Assembly (NCBI RefSeq): GCF_019929185.1
Contig: NZ_JAHZPC010000003.1
Location: forward strand, 1-64,000
DNA: 64,000 bases
Direction of reading: 5' to 3'
DNA from: Streptococcus parasanguinis
Lineage (GTDB): Bacteria; Bacillota; Bacilli; Lactobacillales; Streptococcaceae
Part shown: in pieces, positions 27,288 to 36,195 of the stretch
Layout of the letters: each line of letters opens with the position of its first letter
How positions within the stretch are numbered: position 1 is the first letter of the stretch
Notes under the pieces: model-generated
What the model saw: the letters and a program-made list of their open reading frames with translations, nothing else
Database searches by the model: none
Told to the model about the DNA's origin: nothing
Translations under genes and position numbers: made by a program

Positions 27288-30011
27288 TTATTTCTCTTTC
27301 CGTTTACCACGCAAGAGCAAAGCCAAAGCAAAAACTGCTAAGAGGGCACCGAGTATTGTCAACCCGTAAGCAACAACTTCACCAGTTGATGGAAGAATTT
27401 TTTTCTTCCCTTCTTTTGGTGTAGTTGGAGTTTCTGGTTTTTCCGGTGTGCTTGGCGGCGTTGTTGGTGGTGTCGTCGGTGGAGTTGTAGGTGGCGTTGT
27501 AGGAGGTGTTGTTGGCGGAGTCGTTGGCGGTGTGCTTGGTGGTGTGGTAGGAGGTGTTGTTGGCGGAATCGTTGGCGGTGTGCTTGGTGGTGTGGTAGGA
27601 GGTGTTGTTGGTGGCGTATGACGGTTGGTTACCGTGAAACCATCAATGTTGCTTGTATAACCTGCTACTGGATCCTCTGTAATCGTGTAGGCAATCTTCT
27701 TACCTTCCTTGTATACAGGTAGATCCGTGAAGCTTGCCTGCCAATTATCAGTAGCTGTGATTTCTTTTACAGCTACTTCTTGACCATCCGCAAGGAGACG
27801 AACTGTGATTTTTTCAGGACGAAGACCCTCTTTATTGTCTGCATCATCCCAGATCTTCTTGACCGCTACTTCTGTTACTTCTGGTGTGCGGCTATTGGTG
27901 ATCACTACATTTCCCTTGTTACTGTCATCGACCGTACTTGTATAGCCTTTGACTGTCCCAACTTCTTTCACTTGGTACTGGATCTCTTTGCCTTTCGCTT
28001 TTAGAGGCAAATTGCTAAAGGTATGAGTCCAGTTATTTTTAGCAGAAAGTTCCACTTCTTTTCCTTGAGCTTTGCCATCTGCATAGAGCTGTACCTTAAT
28101 GGCGCTTGGACGTTTGCCATCTTGGTCATTGTTGTCTTCCCAACGTTTTGTAACAGTAACGCTGGTTTTACCTGGCTTGTAGCTATTGGTAATGGTTGTT
28201 CCATCAATCGCAGCAGAGTAATTGGCTACTGTGTCTTCTGTGACTGTGTAGACAATTTGTTTGCCGTGATTGTATTTTGGAAGATTGGTAAAGACTGTCT
28301 TCCAATCAGTTGCTGCACTTAGCTCTTGGCTAGCTACTTCTGTACCATCTGCAAGGAGACGAACAGTAACCTTGTCAGGACGAACGCCATCTTGGTTGTC
28401 ATTGTCCTTCCAAACTTTCGTTACTGGAATCTCAACGACTTCTGGTGTCCGAGTGTTAGTAATATTGGTTCCCTCAATAGTTGTTTCATAGCCTTCAACA
28501 GGTTCTTCTGAAACAGTGTAGGCAATGACATTGCCAGCATCATCGACCACATCGAGATTATCAAAATGATAAGCCCAAGTTCCTGCTGCATCTGGTTTCA
28601 CTTCTTTAGAAGCGACTTTGACACCATTTGCTAGGAGGTTGACTGTGATTTTTGACGGACGCTTGCCATCTTGATCGTCATTGTCATTCCATGTCTTTTG
28701 ACCAGCAACGCTTGTCTTTTCTTTTTGGTTCACAACATCACGAGAAATCGCAAGGTCATTTCCAAAATCGTCCTTGCTAATCTTGATAGGTTCTTCAGAG
28801 AGAACATAGCCTGTTGGAGCTTGAATTTCTTGAACCGTATAAGCTTGTTTGATCAAGCCCGTAATGGTGCCAACACCATTCTCATCTGTCGTAATGGTTC
28901 CCACTTGCTCACCAGTATCATCTGCTGTCACAGCAAAGACGGCACCTGCAAGCGCTTGGCCATTTTCACCTTTTTTATGAATGGTGAATGAGTACTTCTC
29001 ACCATTGAAGTGTCCATCAAAGAACTGATACAGAATGTCTGCTACCTTATTTTGCTCCTTGATTTCTGTAGCTGTCATGCTAGCATTGTTTTTAAAGGAT
29101 GTATTGATGGCTGGGACCTTGTCCAAATAGACATCATAGCGAATCGTCATTCCTTGTTCTGGAGCTAGATCTCCAATATGAACCGTTAGAGATTGACCAT
29201 CAGCACTGACAACAGGGGAATAATTTTTAGTGACATTTGTGGTGTCTCGTAAATGATAAGCCCCATCTTCATCACTAACCTGCCAAGTTCCTGTATGGAT
29301 GTTAACAGAATCTGCCTTGATCTTCCCATCTGTAAAGGCCAAGTGGTCTTTGATATCAATATTATGAAGGGCTGTGTGGCCTTGATTGATATTCAAGGTA
29401 TAGGTCAATTTTAATTTATCATCTGAATTGGTCCAACCCCACTTGCTAAAGACTTCTGGAGTAGGAGGATTCTCACCTGGATTGACCCCTTTGTAATCGA
29501 TATTCCCACCTGGAATCACATCTTTACCGATTTTAAGTTTGAATTCAAGTGTCTTTTGTCCTTTGACAACTTGGTGGTCTACACGCGCAAAGAAACGCAG
29601 TTTCCCTGTCACATTGGCCATTCTTTCAGGATAGTCCGTATAGGTCACTGTAATCTTTTTTCTTTGATCATCTACCGTTGCTGTCGCAACCTTTTGACCA
29701 CTTGGATCCAGCAGGTCAATGGTGTCCGTTTCAAAGACCTTAAAGCCATCTCCAAGTTGGATTTCAGTCTGATCCCCTGCTTTTACACTCCCATTCGGCA
29801 ACTCAAAGTCTGCTTCAACTTGAAAGCTCTCCCAAACACCGAGTGGATCTGTAATCGCTCCACCAGTTGATTTCGAAATGTTTACAGATTTGACTACACT
29901 ATTAATAGTATCTGCATGGACTTTAGCTATACTATTTGGTTTGGCAAATCCTAAAGCCGCTAGTAAAAATAGGGCAACTGCTGTCACAACAGAATAGAGC
30001 CACTTTTTCAT
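27288..30011 (-). CDS. LPXTG collagen-adhesin-like surface protein with Cna_B repeats
   Basis: 907 residues from the ATG at 30011 (MKKWLYSVVTAVALFLLAALG; GGAG upstream). An earlier in-frame ATG at 30095 only adds leader sequence. A signal peptide ends near VHADT. An N-terminal adhesion region of Ig-like (Collagen_bind type) folds covers about 35-330. A prealbumin/SpaA-like domain (about 340-430) follows, then four Cna B-type repeats, each starting with a K-W/R-W/I-W-D-D/N pattern such as TKVWKDNDNQDG. A Pro-Thr stalk, LPSTGE, a hydrophobic span and RGKRKEK close it. It probably binds host matrix or salivary proteins. The ligand is unknown. Confidence 0.9.
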   Translation of the reverse strand: MKKWLYSVVTAVALFLLAALGFAKPNSIAKVHADTINSVVKSVNISKSTGGAITDPLGVWESFQVEADFELPNGSVKAGDQTEIQLGDGFKVFETDTIDLLDPSGQKVATATVDDQRKKITVTYTDYPERMANVTGKLRFFARVDHQVVKGQKTLEFKLKIGKDVIPGGNIDYKGVNPGENPPTPEVFSKWGWTNSDDKLKLTYTLNINQGHTALHNIDIKDHLAFTDGKIKADSVNIHTGTWQVSDEDGAYHLRDTTNVTKNYSPVVSADGQSLTVHIGDLAPEQGMTIRYDVYLDKVPAINTSFKNNASMTATEIKEQNKVADILYQFFDGHFNGEKYSFTIHKKGENGQALAGAVFAVTADDTGEQVGTITTDENGVGTITGLIKQAYTVQEIQAPTGYVLSEEPIKISKDDFGNDLAISRDVVNQKEKTSVAGQKTWNDNDDQDGKRPSKITVNLLANGVKVASKEVKPDAAGTWAYHFDNLDVVDDAGNVIAYTVSEEPVEGYETTIEGTNITNTRTPEVVEIPVTKVWKDNDNQDGVRPDKVTVRLLADGTEVASQELSAATDWKTVFTNLPKYNHGKQIVYTVTEDTVANYSAAIDGTTITNSYKPGKTSVTVTKRWEDNNDQDGKRPSAIKVQLYADGKAQGKEVELSAKNNWTHTFSNLPLKAKGKEIQYQVKEVGTVKGYTSTVDDSNKGNVVITNSRTPEVTEVAVKKIWDDADNKEGLRPEKITVRLLADGQEVAVKEITATDNWQASFTDLPVYKEGKKIAYTITEDPVAGYTSNIDGFTVTNRHTPPTTPPTTPPSTPPTIPPTTPPTTPPSTPPTTPPTTPPTTPPTTPPTTPPTTPPSTPEKPETPTTPKEGKKKILPSTGEVVAYGLTILGALLAVFALALLLRGKRKEK
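27443..27618 (-). repeat. Pro-Thr coding tandem repeat in the adhesin stalk
   Basis: The reading frame repeats TPP with T, S or I between (TPPTTPPTTPPS and similar), encoded by 9-bp units of the type ACACCGCCA. Such DNA can gain or lose units by slippage or recombination, changing stalk length without breaking the frame. Confidence 0.85.
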
Positions 30012-30068
30012 AAACGATTTTTCTCCTTTTTCTACGTTTACTAGATAAGGTATGTGAGTCGAAAAATT

Positions 30069-30139
30069 ATCACTACATATTGTGATTTTATACACAACCT
30101 ATCTTTTTTCATTATAATCGTTTCACTTCGATATGACAA
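30069..30139 (-). promoter_or_regulatory. Adhesin promoter with an inverted repeat in the leader
   Basis: TTGTCA (30139-30134), a 17-bp spacer and TATAAT (30116-30111). In the leader, ATCAC and GTGAT at 30069-30086 form an 18-bp dyad that could be a regulator site. Confidence 0.75.
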
Positions 30140-30196
30140 GCTAATATATATGTTTTTTGTCTTTTCAGTTCATTTTCTTGATACAAATAAAAAATA

Positions 30197-30372
30197 GAGA
30201 GTGGGACAGAAATCGGTAATTCGTTAGAATTCGATTTCGTCGTCCCACCTCCGCACAGTTTAGTAGGGCTGTAAAAGCTGATGAAATCAGCGTAGTAGAG
30301 CCCACTCAACCACTGCGTCTTGCTCGACAATCCAAAAACAATTGAGAGGCTAGGACTTTTGTCCCAGCCTCT
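30197..30372 (-). repeat. 176-bp repeat, copy B
   Basis: The same sequence as copy A with two substitutions, in the same orientation. Copies A and B therefore form direct repeats around the adhesin gene. Its first hairpin on the minus strand begins 12 bp past the stop of the pseudouridine synthase gene. Confidence 0.9.
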
Positions 30373-30383
30373 TGGTTTTTTGC

Positions 30384-31112
30384 TTATAAGGGAACTCCGA
30401 ACCCCTCTAGGGACTTGAGTTCAGAAGGATGGAGTCTCCGCCATTCTCCCAATTGAAGAGTTGGATCTAGCGTTAGAGGACCCACAGAGATCCGCTCTAA
30501 ATCCACCACCTCCTTGCCACAGGCAGCGACCATGCGCTTGACCTGATGGAATTTTCCTTCAGCGATTTCAATTTCGACATAGGAGCTGGCGCTTGCCTCA
30601 TTCACCTCTAAGATCTGCAATCTCGCAGGCAAAGTCGTGAAGTCTTTGAGGGCAATGCCTGCTTCAAAACGGGCCACATCTGCCTCATCCATGATCCCAG
30701 CCACCTGGGCACGGTAGATCTTCGACACATGCTTCTTCGGCGAAAGCATGGCATGAGCGAGCTTGCCATTATTGGTCAAAAGGAGTAAGCCATGGGTATC
30801 GATATCTAGACGCCCGACAGGAAAGACTTCCTTGTGACGGGCTGTCTCATCCAATAAATCTAACACCGTTTGGTGATGGTCATCTTCAGTCGCTGAGATG
30901 ACCCCAGCTGGTTTATTAAGCAGATAATACACGAAGGTTTCATGGACCAGGTCTTCTCCCATAAAGGTCACCTGATCCTTGTCTGGATCAATCTGTAGTT
31001 TTCCTGCTGTCTCTTTTTTTCCATTTACTGCGATTTTCTTTTGCTTGAGGAGTTGTTTGACCTCGGACCTGCTCCCCACGCCACAATCCACTAAAAATTT
31101 ATCTAGTCGCAT
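30384..31112 (-). CDS. 16S rRNA pseudouridine synthase, RsuA family
   Basis: 242 residues from the ATG at 31112 (MRLDKFLVDCGVGSRSEVKQ), 2 bp after the upstream MFS stop. An S4 RNA-binding domain covers about 1-60. The RluA/RsuA catalytic core contains VGRLDIDTHGLLLLTNNG with the catalytic Asp. The segment EGKFHQVKRM is the family signature near the end. RsuA modifies U516 of 16S rRNA; assignment among RsuA, RluB and RluE is by overall pattern. It is likely co-transcribed with the MFS genes. Confidence 0.88.
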   Translation of the reverse strand: MRLDKFLVDCGVGSRSEVKQLLKQKKIAVNGKKETAGKLQIDPDKDQVTFMGEDLVHETFVYYLLNKPAGVISATEDDHHQTVLDLLDETARHKEVFPVGRLDIDTHGLLLLTNNGKLAHAMLSPKKHVSKIYRAQVAGIMDEADVARFEAGIALKDFTTLPARLQILEVNEASASSYVEIEIAEGKFHQVKRMVAACGKEVVDLERISVGPLTLDPTLQLGEWRRLHPSELKSLEGFGVPL

Positions 31113-31114
31113 GA

Positions 31115-32266
31115 TTACTTCCCGCTCTTTCGTACAATCCAAAGACCAAAAAAGGAAACCAGGATCATGAGGATACCAGAAAATCCAAAAATGAAGACTG
31201 GAGCGGATGAGATCGTCCCTAATAGACTAAGGACAAAGGTCGTTGCGATCGAACCTGTACTACATCCCAAAACCGCAATGGACGTTGCCTGGCTCAAGAC
31301 CCCTGCTGGCATCTTATCAGATAAGACATTGTAAACTGTTGTCAAAGCCACACTGTAGGCGAAGCCAGAAGCAATTGTTACAAGGGCAAGAATCAAGAGA
31401 TTTGGAGAGACCCCGATCAACATTTGGGCCACACCATAAGCTACTCCCGAAACCAATAATAAACGATCACGGAATAGATAGGTCAAGGGCGAGAAGGCCA
31501 AACCTGCCAAGATCCCAACAAATTGCATGGCTGCTAATATAACCCCAGCAGTTTGGGCAGTGCCATGTCCAACTTGTTCTACCACACTTGGAATCCGAAC
31601 GGTGATCATGACATTGGACAAGACGATAGCTGCCGCAACGACTGCTAAGCCGAGTGCAGTCCGCCATTGTCCCCCCGTCATCTTGACATCCCGGTGTTTT
31701 TCCTCCACTGCTTCCGTCGTAGATCCATAAGGCACAAATAAGAGATACAAAAGTAAGATAGGAATACTGATGCCATAAACGAGAAAGGCAGCCTGCCAGC
31801 CAAAGCGAATCAAGAGGCTGACTCCAAAGGTTAAAACGGCCGTCCCAACAACCTCTGCAGAACCACGAATGCCAAGGGTTTGGACGCGTTCTTTTCCTTT
31901 ATAGCGCTCACTGATAATGGCAATGGCAGAAACATTGAGCAAGCCAACCGCCATCCCGAAAATAATCCGAGACAAAAAGACAACTGGATAGGCTGGACTG
32001 ATTAAGGGAATAAAGCCACATAGAGCGTAAGCGACTAGGCCTGTCACAATCATCTGACGCTCTGAAAATAGGCGCCCAATCCATTTATTGAAGATGAGTG
32101 AAACCATGATCCCTGCAGAAGGAAGCGAGACCAAGAGCTCAATCATGCTGTGAGGAATTCCCTTATAATAGGCAAACATGGCCGACTGCGCACTCGAAAT
32201 AGAAAACGAAGTCGTCAATATAAATGAAAGCGCGAGAATACTCACTTTCTCCATGATTCTTTTCAT
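31115..32266 (-). CDS. MFS transporter (second of a tandem pair)
   Basis: 383 residues, 12 predicted membrane helices, with the MFS motif-A-like segment NKWIGRLFSERQM between helices 2 and 3. It is clearly paralogous to the upstream transporter (shared MEK/RISLLSLSL start, ELLVSLPS and SERQMIV). Substrate unknown; drug or metabolite efflux is the usual guess for this branch. It overlaps the ribosome binding region of the RsuA gene downstream. Confidence 0.82.
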   Translation of the reverse strand: MKRIMEKVSILALSFILTTSFSISSAQSAMFAYYKGIPHSMIELLVSLPSAGIMVSLIFNKWIGRLFSERQMIVTGLVAYALCGFIPLISPAYPVVFLSRIIFGMAVGLLNVSAIAIISERYKGKERVQTLGIRGSAEVVGTAVLTFGVSLLIRFGWQAAFLVYGISIPILLLYLLFVPYGSTTEAVEEKHRDVKMTGGQWRTALGLAVVAAAIVLSNVMITVRIPSVVEQVGHGTAQTAGVILAAMQFVGILAGLAFSPLTYLFRDRLLLVSGVAYGVAQMLIGVSPNLLILALVTIASGFAYSVALTTVYNVLSDKMPAGVLSQATSIAVLGCSTGSIATTFVLSLLGTISSAPVFIFGFSGILMILVSFFGLWIVRKSGK

Positions 32267-32347
32267 TATTTTTTCCTTTAAACTAATCTTTTTTTCACAC
32301 TCCTCCTATAATAACACGAGCTAGTGACAGGACGCAATAGATTGAAT

Positions 32348-32381
32348 TAAAAAAACGAAATGATTTCTCAATCATTTCGTT
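32348..32381 (-). terminator. Terminator overlapping the end of the first MFS gene
   Basis: AACGAAATGAT and its complement surround a short loop, with TTTTTTT following on the minus strand. The upstream arm contains the stop codon. It separates the two MFS genes, so the downstream one needs its own promoter or read-through. Confidence 0.85.
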
Positions 32382-33535
32382 CGTGCTAGTAATTGTGAGG
32401 CGAAGACTCCTGTTAGGAGCATCAAAACACCAATCAAGACAAAGAGCAGATGATTGGAAGGAGCTAGTGGCGTCACCAACTGGATGAAGAAAGAAGAGAC
32501 GGCTGATCCAAGATTGCAGCCGATCAAGACCAGCGAGGTCGCAAGATTCAGGAGATTGGTCGGGATTTTTTCAGATAAGTGATAGAAGATACTGGTGACC
32601 CCCGTACTGTAGGTAAATCCTGCCAGCAAGGTTCCTAGAACCAAGCTCCATAGCTGGCTAGACAAGCCAATCAAGGCCAGAGCTAGACCGAAGCCAAAGC
32701 ACATGATCATAAGCAAGTTCTTTTTGAAAACATGTGTTAAACTGGCAAAGCCTACCCCTGCTACAATCCCTGTCAATTGCATCAGACTCAAGACGGTTCC
32801 AGCTGTTGTCGCCGTTCCCATACGAGCATCAACGATAATATCCGGCACGCGCAAGCTAATAATAGAATTGAAGCAAATGATGATACCAGCAATCACAGCT
32901 AGCATTAGACTAAAACGCCATTGAGGGGAGCGAAGGCGTGCGGAACCTTTCTTTTTCCCCTTCAAGCTAGCCTGTTTTTGCCCCTTAGGATAGGGAACAA
33001 AAAGGATATAGAGGAGTAAAATCAAGTAACCACCACCATATACGGCAAAGATCGCCGGCCAGCCTAGGGGTAAGAGTTGTCCCACAATAAAGGTCAAGAT
33101 GGCAGAGCCCACCACTTCAGCAGACCCCCGATAGCCCAGCATCCGGGTCTTATCATTGCCTGAGTAGCGCTCACTGATAATCGAAATAGCCTTGGCATTG
33201 ATCATTCCTGTCCCCAAGCCAAAGAGCAAACGACTCAGAAAGATGAGAGGATAGTCCTGCACAACCAAAGGCAAGAGGCCACTAGTTGAAAAGAGCAAGA
33301 GCCCTACGACAATCATCTGGCGCTCACTCATCCACCGCTCGATCACGCTATTTAAAAAGAGCATGGCCACGACCGCAAAGGCTGGCAGGGAAACCAAGAG
33401 TTCTACCTGACTTGCTGTATAGCCGAATTGGCTAAAATAGGCCTTCATAGCCGGCAAACCGGCTGTAATTGAAAAGGATGAGATCAGCATGAGCGACAAG
33501 CTCAAGAGACTGATTCTTTCCATTGTTTTTTTCAT
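32372..33535 (-). CDS. MFS transporter (first of a tandem pair)
   Basis: 387 residues with 12 predicted helices and the motif-A-like ERWMSERQMIVVGL. It faces a divergent Crp/Fnr-type regulator gene 145 bp away, which suggests that regulator controls it. The similarity to the next transporter along the full length indicates a tandem duplication followed by divergence. Substrate unknown. Confidence 0.82.
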   Translation of the reverse strand: MKKTMERISLLSLSLMLISSFSITAGLPAMKAYFSQFGYTASQVELLVSLPAFAVVAMLFLNSVIERWMSERQMIVVGLLLFSTSGLLPLVVQDYPLIFLSRLLFGLGTGMINAKAISIISERYSGNDKTRMLGYRGSAEVVGSAILTFIVGQLLPLGWPAIFAVYGGGYLILLLYILFVPYPKGQKQASLKGKKKGSARLRSPQWRFSLMLAVIAGIIICFNSIISLRVPDIIVDARMGTATTAGTVLSLMQLTGIVAGVGFASLTHVFKKNLLMIMCFGFGLALALIGLSSQLWSLVLGTLLAGFTYSTGVTSIFYHLSEKIPTNLLNLATSLVLIGCNLGSAVSSFFIQLVTPLAPSNHLLFVLIGVLMLLTGVFASQLLARTK

Positions 33536-33574
33536 TGTTTATTTCCTACACTTTACTGGTAACATTTTGATTTC

Positions 33575-33664
33575 ACTAGTTTTTTCAGAAAAGATTCAAA
33601 CTAGTATTTTCAATAGAATCCTAGTATAATCAATTTAGAAATAGAAAAACAGGACATTTGTCCT
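33575..33664. promoter_or_regulatory. Divergent intergenic region with two dyads between MFS and Crp/Fnr genes
   Basis: ACTAGTTT (33575-33582) and AAACTAGT (33598-33605) form a spaced inverted repeat. AGGACA-TT-TGTCCT (33651-33664) is a perfect palindrome between a TATAAT (33625-33630) and the regulator's ribosome binding site. Its place suits autoregulation. Neither matches the classic CRP or FNR box. Confidence 0.55.
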
Positions 33665-33680
33665 ATTTTAGGAGATTGAG

Positions 33681-34367
33681 ATGAAAAAAATTTCCCCATC
33701 TACAAGACTCAAGGAAATCATCACAGACTACCAATTGGACCAGATCTTTCCAGGCGACTGTCTTAGCCAGCTGGACCTCGTTCTCTACCAGGCTGGAGAT
33801 TATATCTGCCGCCAAGGCTCTGAGCAAGATGTCATTCCTTATTTTCTCAATGGCCGGCTCAAGATCGTTCATAGTCTTGAAAACGGCAGTGACACCATTC
33901 TTGAAATCCAAGAAAAACCTGGACTCTTAGGAGAGATTGAGCTCCTGCTCGATCGGGTCTGTATCACATCGGTCATTGCAGACCAAGACTCGCTAGTCGT
34001 CCAGCTCCCAGCCCAGCACTTTAAGAAGCGCCTCCTGCTTGATCCAACCTTTTTGCGCTCTACGGCCAAGACCTTGGCTGAGAAATTGCACCAGATCAAC
34101 TATTTGGCTCCTGCCAACTTTCATTATTCGGTCAAGGAACGCCTCGCTACGCATTTTCTGGAGCATTGCGATAAAAATGGGACCCTCAAGCCCAAGATGA
34201 ATCAGCTGGCCCTGCGTTTTGGGATCAGCTACCGCCACCTTAGCCGCGTCATCAAGCAGATGATCGAAGAGGGGTTGATCCAAAGAGAAGGGCGAGTCTA
34301 TACGATTTTAGATGCAAAAAGGATGAATGATTTGTCCATCAAACATGCGGAAACCGTCGACAGATAA
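33681..34367 (+). CDS. Crp/Fnr family transcriptional regulator
   Basis: 228 residues. A cyclic-nucleotide-binding-type beta-roll covers about 20-130 (QAGDYICRQGSEQDVIPYFLNGRLKI). A winged helix-turn-helix follows at about 150-215 (QLALRFGISYRHLSRVIKQMIEEGLI). The effector is unknown; streptococcal members of this YeiL/Crp-like group generally lack the cAMP contacts. It is divergent from the MFS gene and upstream of def. AGGAG is the ribosome binding site. Confidence 0.85.
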   Translation: MKKISPSTRLKEIITDYQLDQIFPGDCLSQLDLVLYQAGDYICRQGSEQDVIPYFLNGRLKIVHSLENGSDTILEIQEKPGLLGEIELLLDRVCITSVIADQDSLVVQLPAQHFKKRLLLDPTFLRSTAKTLAEKLHQINYLAPANFHYSVKERLATHFLEHCDKNGTLKPKMNQLALRFGISYRHLSRVIKQMIEEGLIQREGRVYTILDAKRMNDLSIKHAETVDR

Positions 34368-34427
34368 CTTTAATTTTAGGCTCTTTTGTGTTATCATGGA
34401 GGGTAGAAAGAAAGTGAGAGTAAAACG

Positions 34428-35042
34428 ATGAAAGCAATTGAAAAAGTTACAAGAGCGTCCCATTTGATTGATATGGATGACATTATCCGCGAAGGAAATC
34501 CAACACTTCGAGCTGTTGCAGAAGATGTAACCTTCCCTTTGTCTGATCAGGAAATTATCCTGGGTGAAAAAATGATGCAATTCTTGCACCATTCTCAAGA
34601 CCCTGTTATGGCTGAAAAACTTGGCCTCCGTGGAGGAGTTGGACTTGCCGCACCACAGTTGGATATCTCTAAACGGATTATCGCTGTTTTGGTTCCCAAT
34701 CCAGAAGATGCCGATGGCAACCCACCAAAAGAAGCCTATAGCCTTCAAGAAGTCATGTACAATCCAAAGGTTGTCGCCCATTCTGTGCAAGATGCAGCTC
34801 TTGGCGACGGGGAAGGCTGTCTCTCTGTAGACCGCAACGTCCCAGGCTATGTGGTTCGTCATGCCCGCGTGACGGTTGAGTATTTCACAAAAGATGGGGA
34901 AAAGAAACGCATCAAACTCAAAGGCTACAACTCCATTGTCGTTCAACATGAAATCGACCACACCAACGGCATCATGTTCTATGACCGCATCAACCCAAAC
35001 AACCCATTTGAAATCAAAGAAGGACTTTTGATATTAGAATAA
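34428..35042 (+). CDS. def: Peptide deformylase
   Basis: 204 residues, the long Gram-positive type. The three active-site motifs are present: [19 protein letters not shown] and QHEIDHTNG (HExxH zinc site plus the Cys). It removes the formyl group from nascent proteins. The gene is followed at its stop codon by a fragment of the 110-nt repeat and then a terminator. Confidence 0.97.
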   Translation: MKAIEKVTRASHLIDMDDIIREGNPTLRAVAEDVTFPLSDQEIILGEKMMQFLHHSQDPVMAEKLGLRGGVGLAAPQLDISKRIIAVLVPNPEDADGNPPKEAYSLQEVMYNPKVVAHSVQDAALGDGEGCLSVDRNVPGYVVRHARVTVEYFTKDGEKKRIKLKGYNSIVVQHEIDHTNGIMFYDRINPNNPFEIKEGLLILE

Positions 35043-35055
35043 GATACAAAGGGCG
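35041..35055 (+). repeat. Fragment of the 110-nt repeat after def
   Basis: AAGATACAAAGGGCG, the 5' end of the repeat family, overlaps the def stop codon. The rest of the element is missing. It is replaced by an ordinary terminator. Confidence 0.6.
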
Positions 35056-35064
35056 TAAATGACA

Positions 35065-35107
35065 AAAATACCTAACTGAGAAAGCTCTCGGTTAGGTATT
35101 TTTTTTG
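35065..35107. terminator. Bidirectional terminator between def and the membrane-protein operon
   Basis: AATACCTAAC-T-GAGA pairs with TCTC-G-GTTAGGTATT, flanked by A-runs and a run of eight T. Confidence 0.88.
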
Positions 35108-36112
35108 TTATTTTTTGCCTTGCCTTTTATTCGAAAACTTGCGCATGATAGAGTGCACTATACTGATAAATAGATCAAGCACGATTGTATAAACCAAAAT
35201 TCTTACTCCCCACACTAGCCAAAATGGATATTTTATTCCTGGTTTAGAATATCCTGAATTATAGGCAATTACTGTAAAGGATATAAAAACTAAAATTTCT
35301 AATAAAATACGATGTTTAGCTTTTTTCAGACTGAAGCCTTTCAACCAATTCCATAGTAAATCCCACAGCGTCGGATTCTCCTCAGGTTCATCCTCCCAGT
35401 ATTCCTTGCTTTTTGTTTTCAAATACAAGAGGTAGCCCACTTCTGTTAGCAACTGAGTAAAGGCGTAACTGAATAGTATGCTTACGGATACTCCTAGCAC
35501 CACTCCAAAATAGCCAGTAAGGGCCGCTCCTATCATGGAGCAGACGAAGATGATCGTTAGGGCATTGCTACTGTAACTACTTGATTTTGCGAAATAATTT
35601 CCCAGGGTTCTAGTTGGTGAAAAGCCAATCTTTAACTGCTTCTTAAGCCAAAAATGATGATAAATAAAGCCCAATAAGGTACAAATCACAAGAAAAGTAA
35701 TGACGATGAAGCCATATTTTGGGAAACCTACTTCAAATTCTTTATTTGCCAGAGCAGAAACAATGATGAGCAAGCCCATGACTTGGAGCGATAAAAACAT
35801 TCCTGCATAGGTGAATAAGAGTAGAGTCGTTGACAATACTTGTCTTCTATATATAAATGCCCCCATTAACGGCAAGAAAAATGCAATAATATGGTAAAGA
35901 CAATAGATGACGAGGATATCAAAAAACCAATGACTAAATGGTTTTATACCTTTTGATACATCATACGAATAAAAACAAAGGATTTCAAATGCGAACAGAA
36001 ATACGCCTGTCCACGAATTGATCATCATAGCCGCTGAAGCACGTGTATTGGCTAAACTTTTAAAGTAGACTTTGTTCGCCTGCTCAATATCGACGTTCTG
36101 TTCATTTTTCAT
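35108..36112 (-). CDS. Multi-pass membrane protein of unknown function, third gene of the DUF443 operon
   Basis: 334 residues with about eight hydrophobic helices in two groups. A charged loop carries EYWEDEPEENPTLWDLLWNW near residue 235, and the C-terminus is basic. I recognise no family. It lies 83 bp after the second DUF443 gene on the same strand with no terminator between. A role connected with the same immunity or membrane-protection function is possible but is only inferred from position. Confidence 0.55.
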   Translation of the reverse strand: MKNEQNVDIEQANKVYFKSLANTRASAAMMINSWTGVFLFAFEILCFYSYDVSKGIKPFSHWFFDILVIYCLYHIIAFFLPLMGAFIYRRQVLSTTLLLFTYAGMFLSLQVMGLLIIVSALANKEFEVGFPKYGFIVITFLVICTLLGFIYHHFWLKKQLKIGFSPTRTLGNYFAKSSSYSSNALTIIFVCSMIGAALTGYFGVVLGVSVSILFSYAFTQLLTEVGYLLYLKTKSKEYWEDEPEENPTLWDLLWNWLKGFSLKKAKHRILLEILVFISFTVIAYNSGYSKPGIKYPFWLVWGVRILVYTIVLDLFISIVHSIMRKFSNKRQGKK

Positions 36113-36195
36113 AGCATGCTCCTTTCTAAAAAATTGTTTTAAGGTCCAAAAGTAGATGGAGGCTACTCTTGATTCTGGGTTTCACTCCACTGGAT

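Noticed and set aside
30112-30330. A 72-codon minus-strand frame and a similar 63-codon frame at 39267-39458
   Set aside because: Both run through the 176-bp structured repeat and have no proper ribosome binding site. The shared sequence is the repeat, not a protein.
33541-33680. CRP or FNR boxes for the Crp/Fnr-type regulator
   Set aside because: TTGAT and ATCAA half-sites occur but about 60 bp apart. No TGTGA-N6-TCACA or TTGAT-N4-ATCAA arrangement is present.
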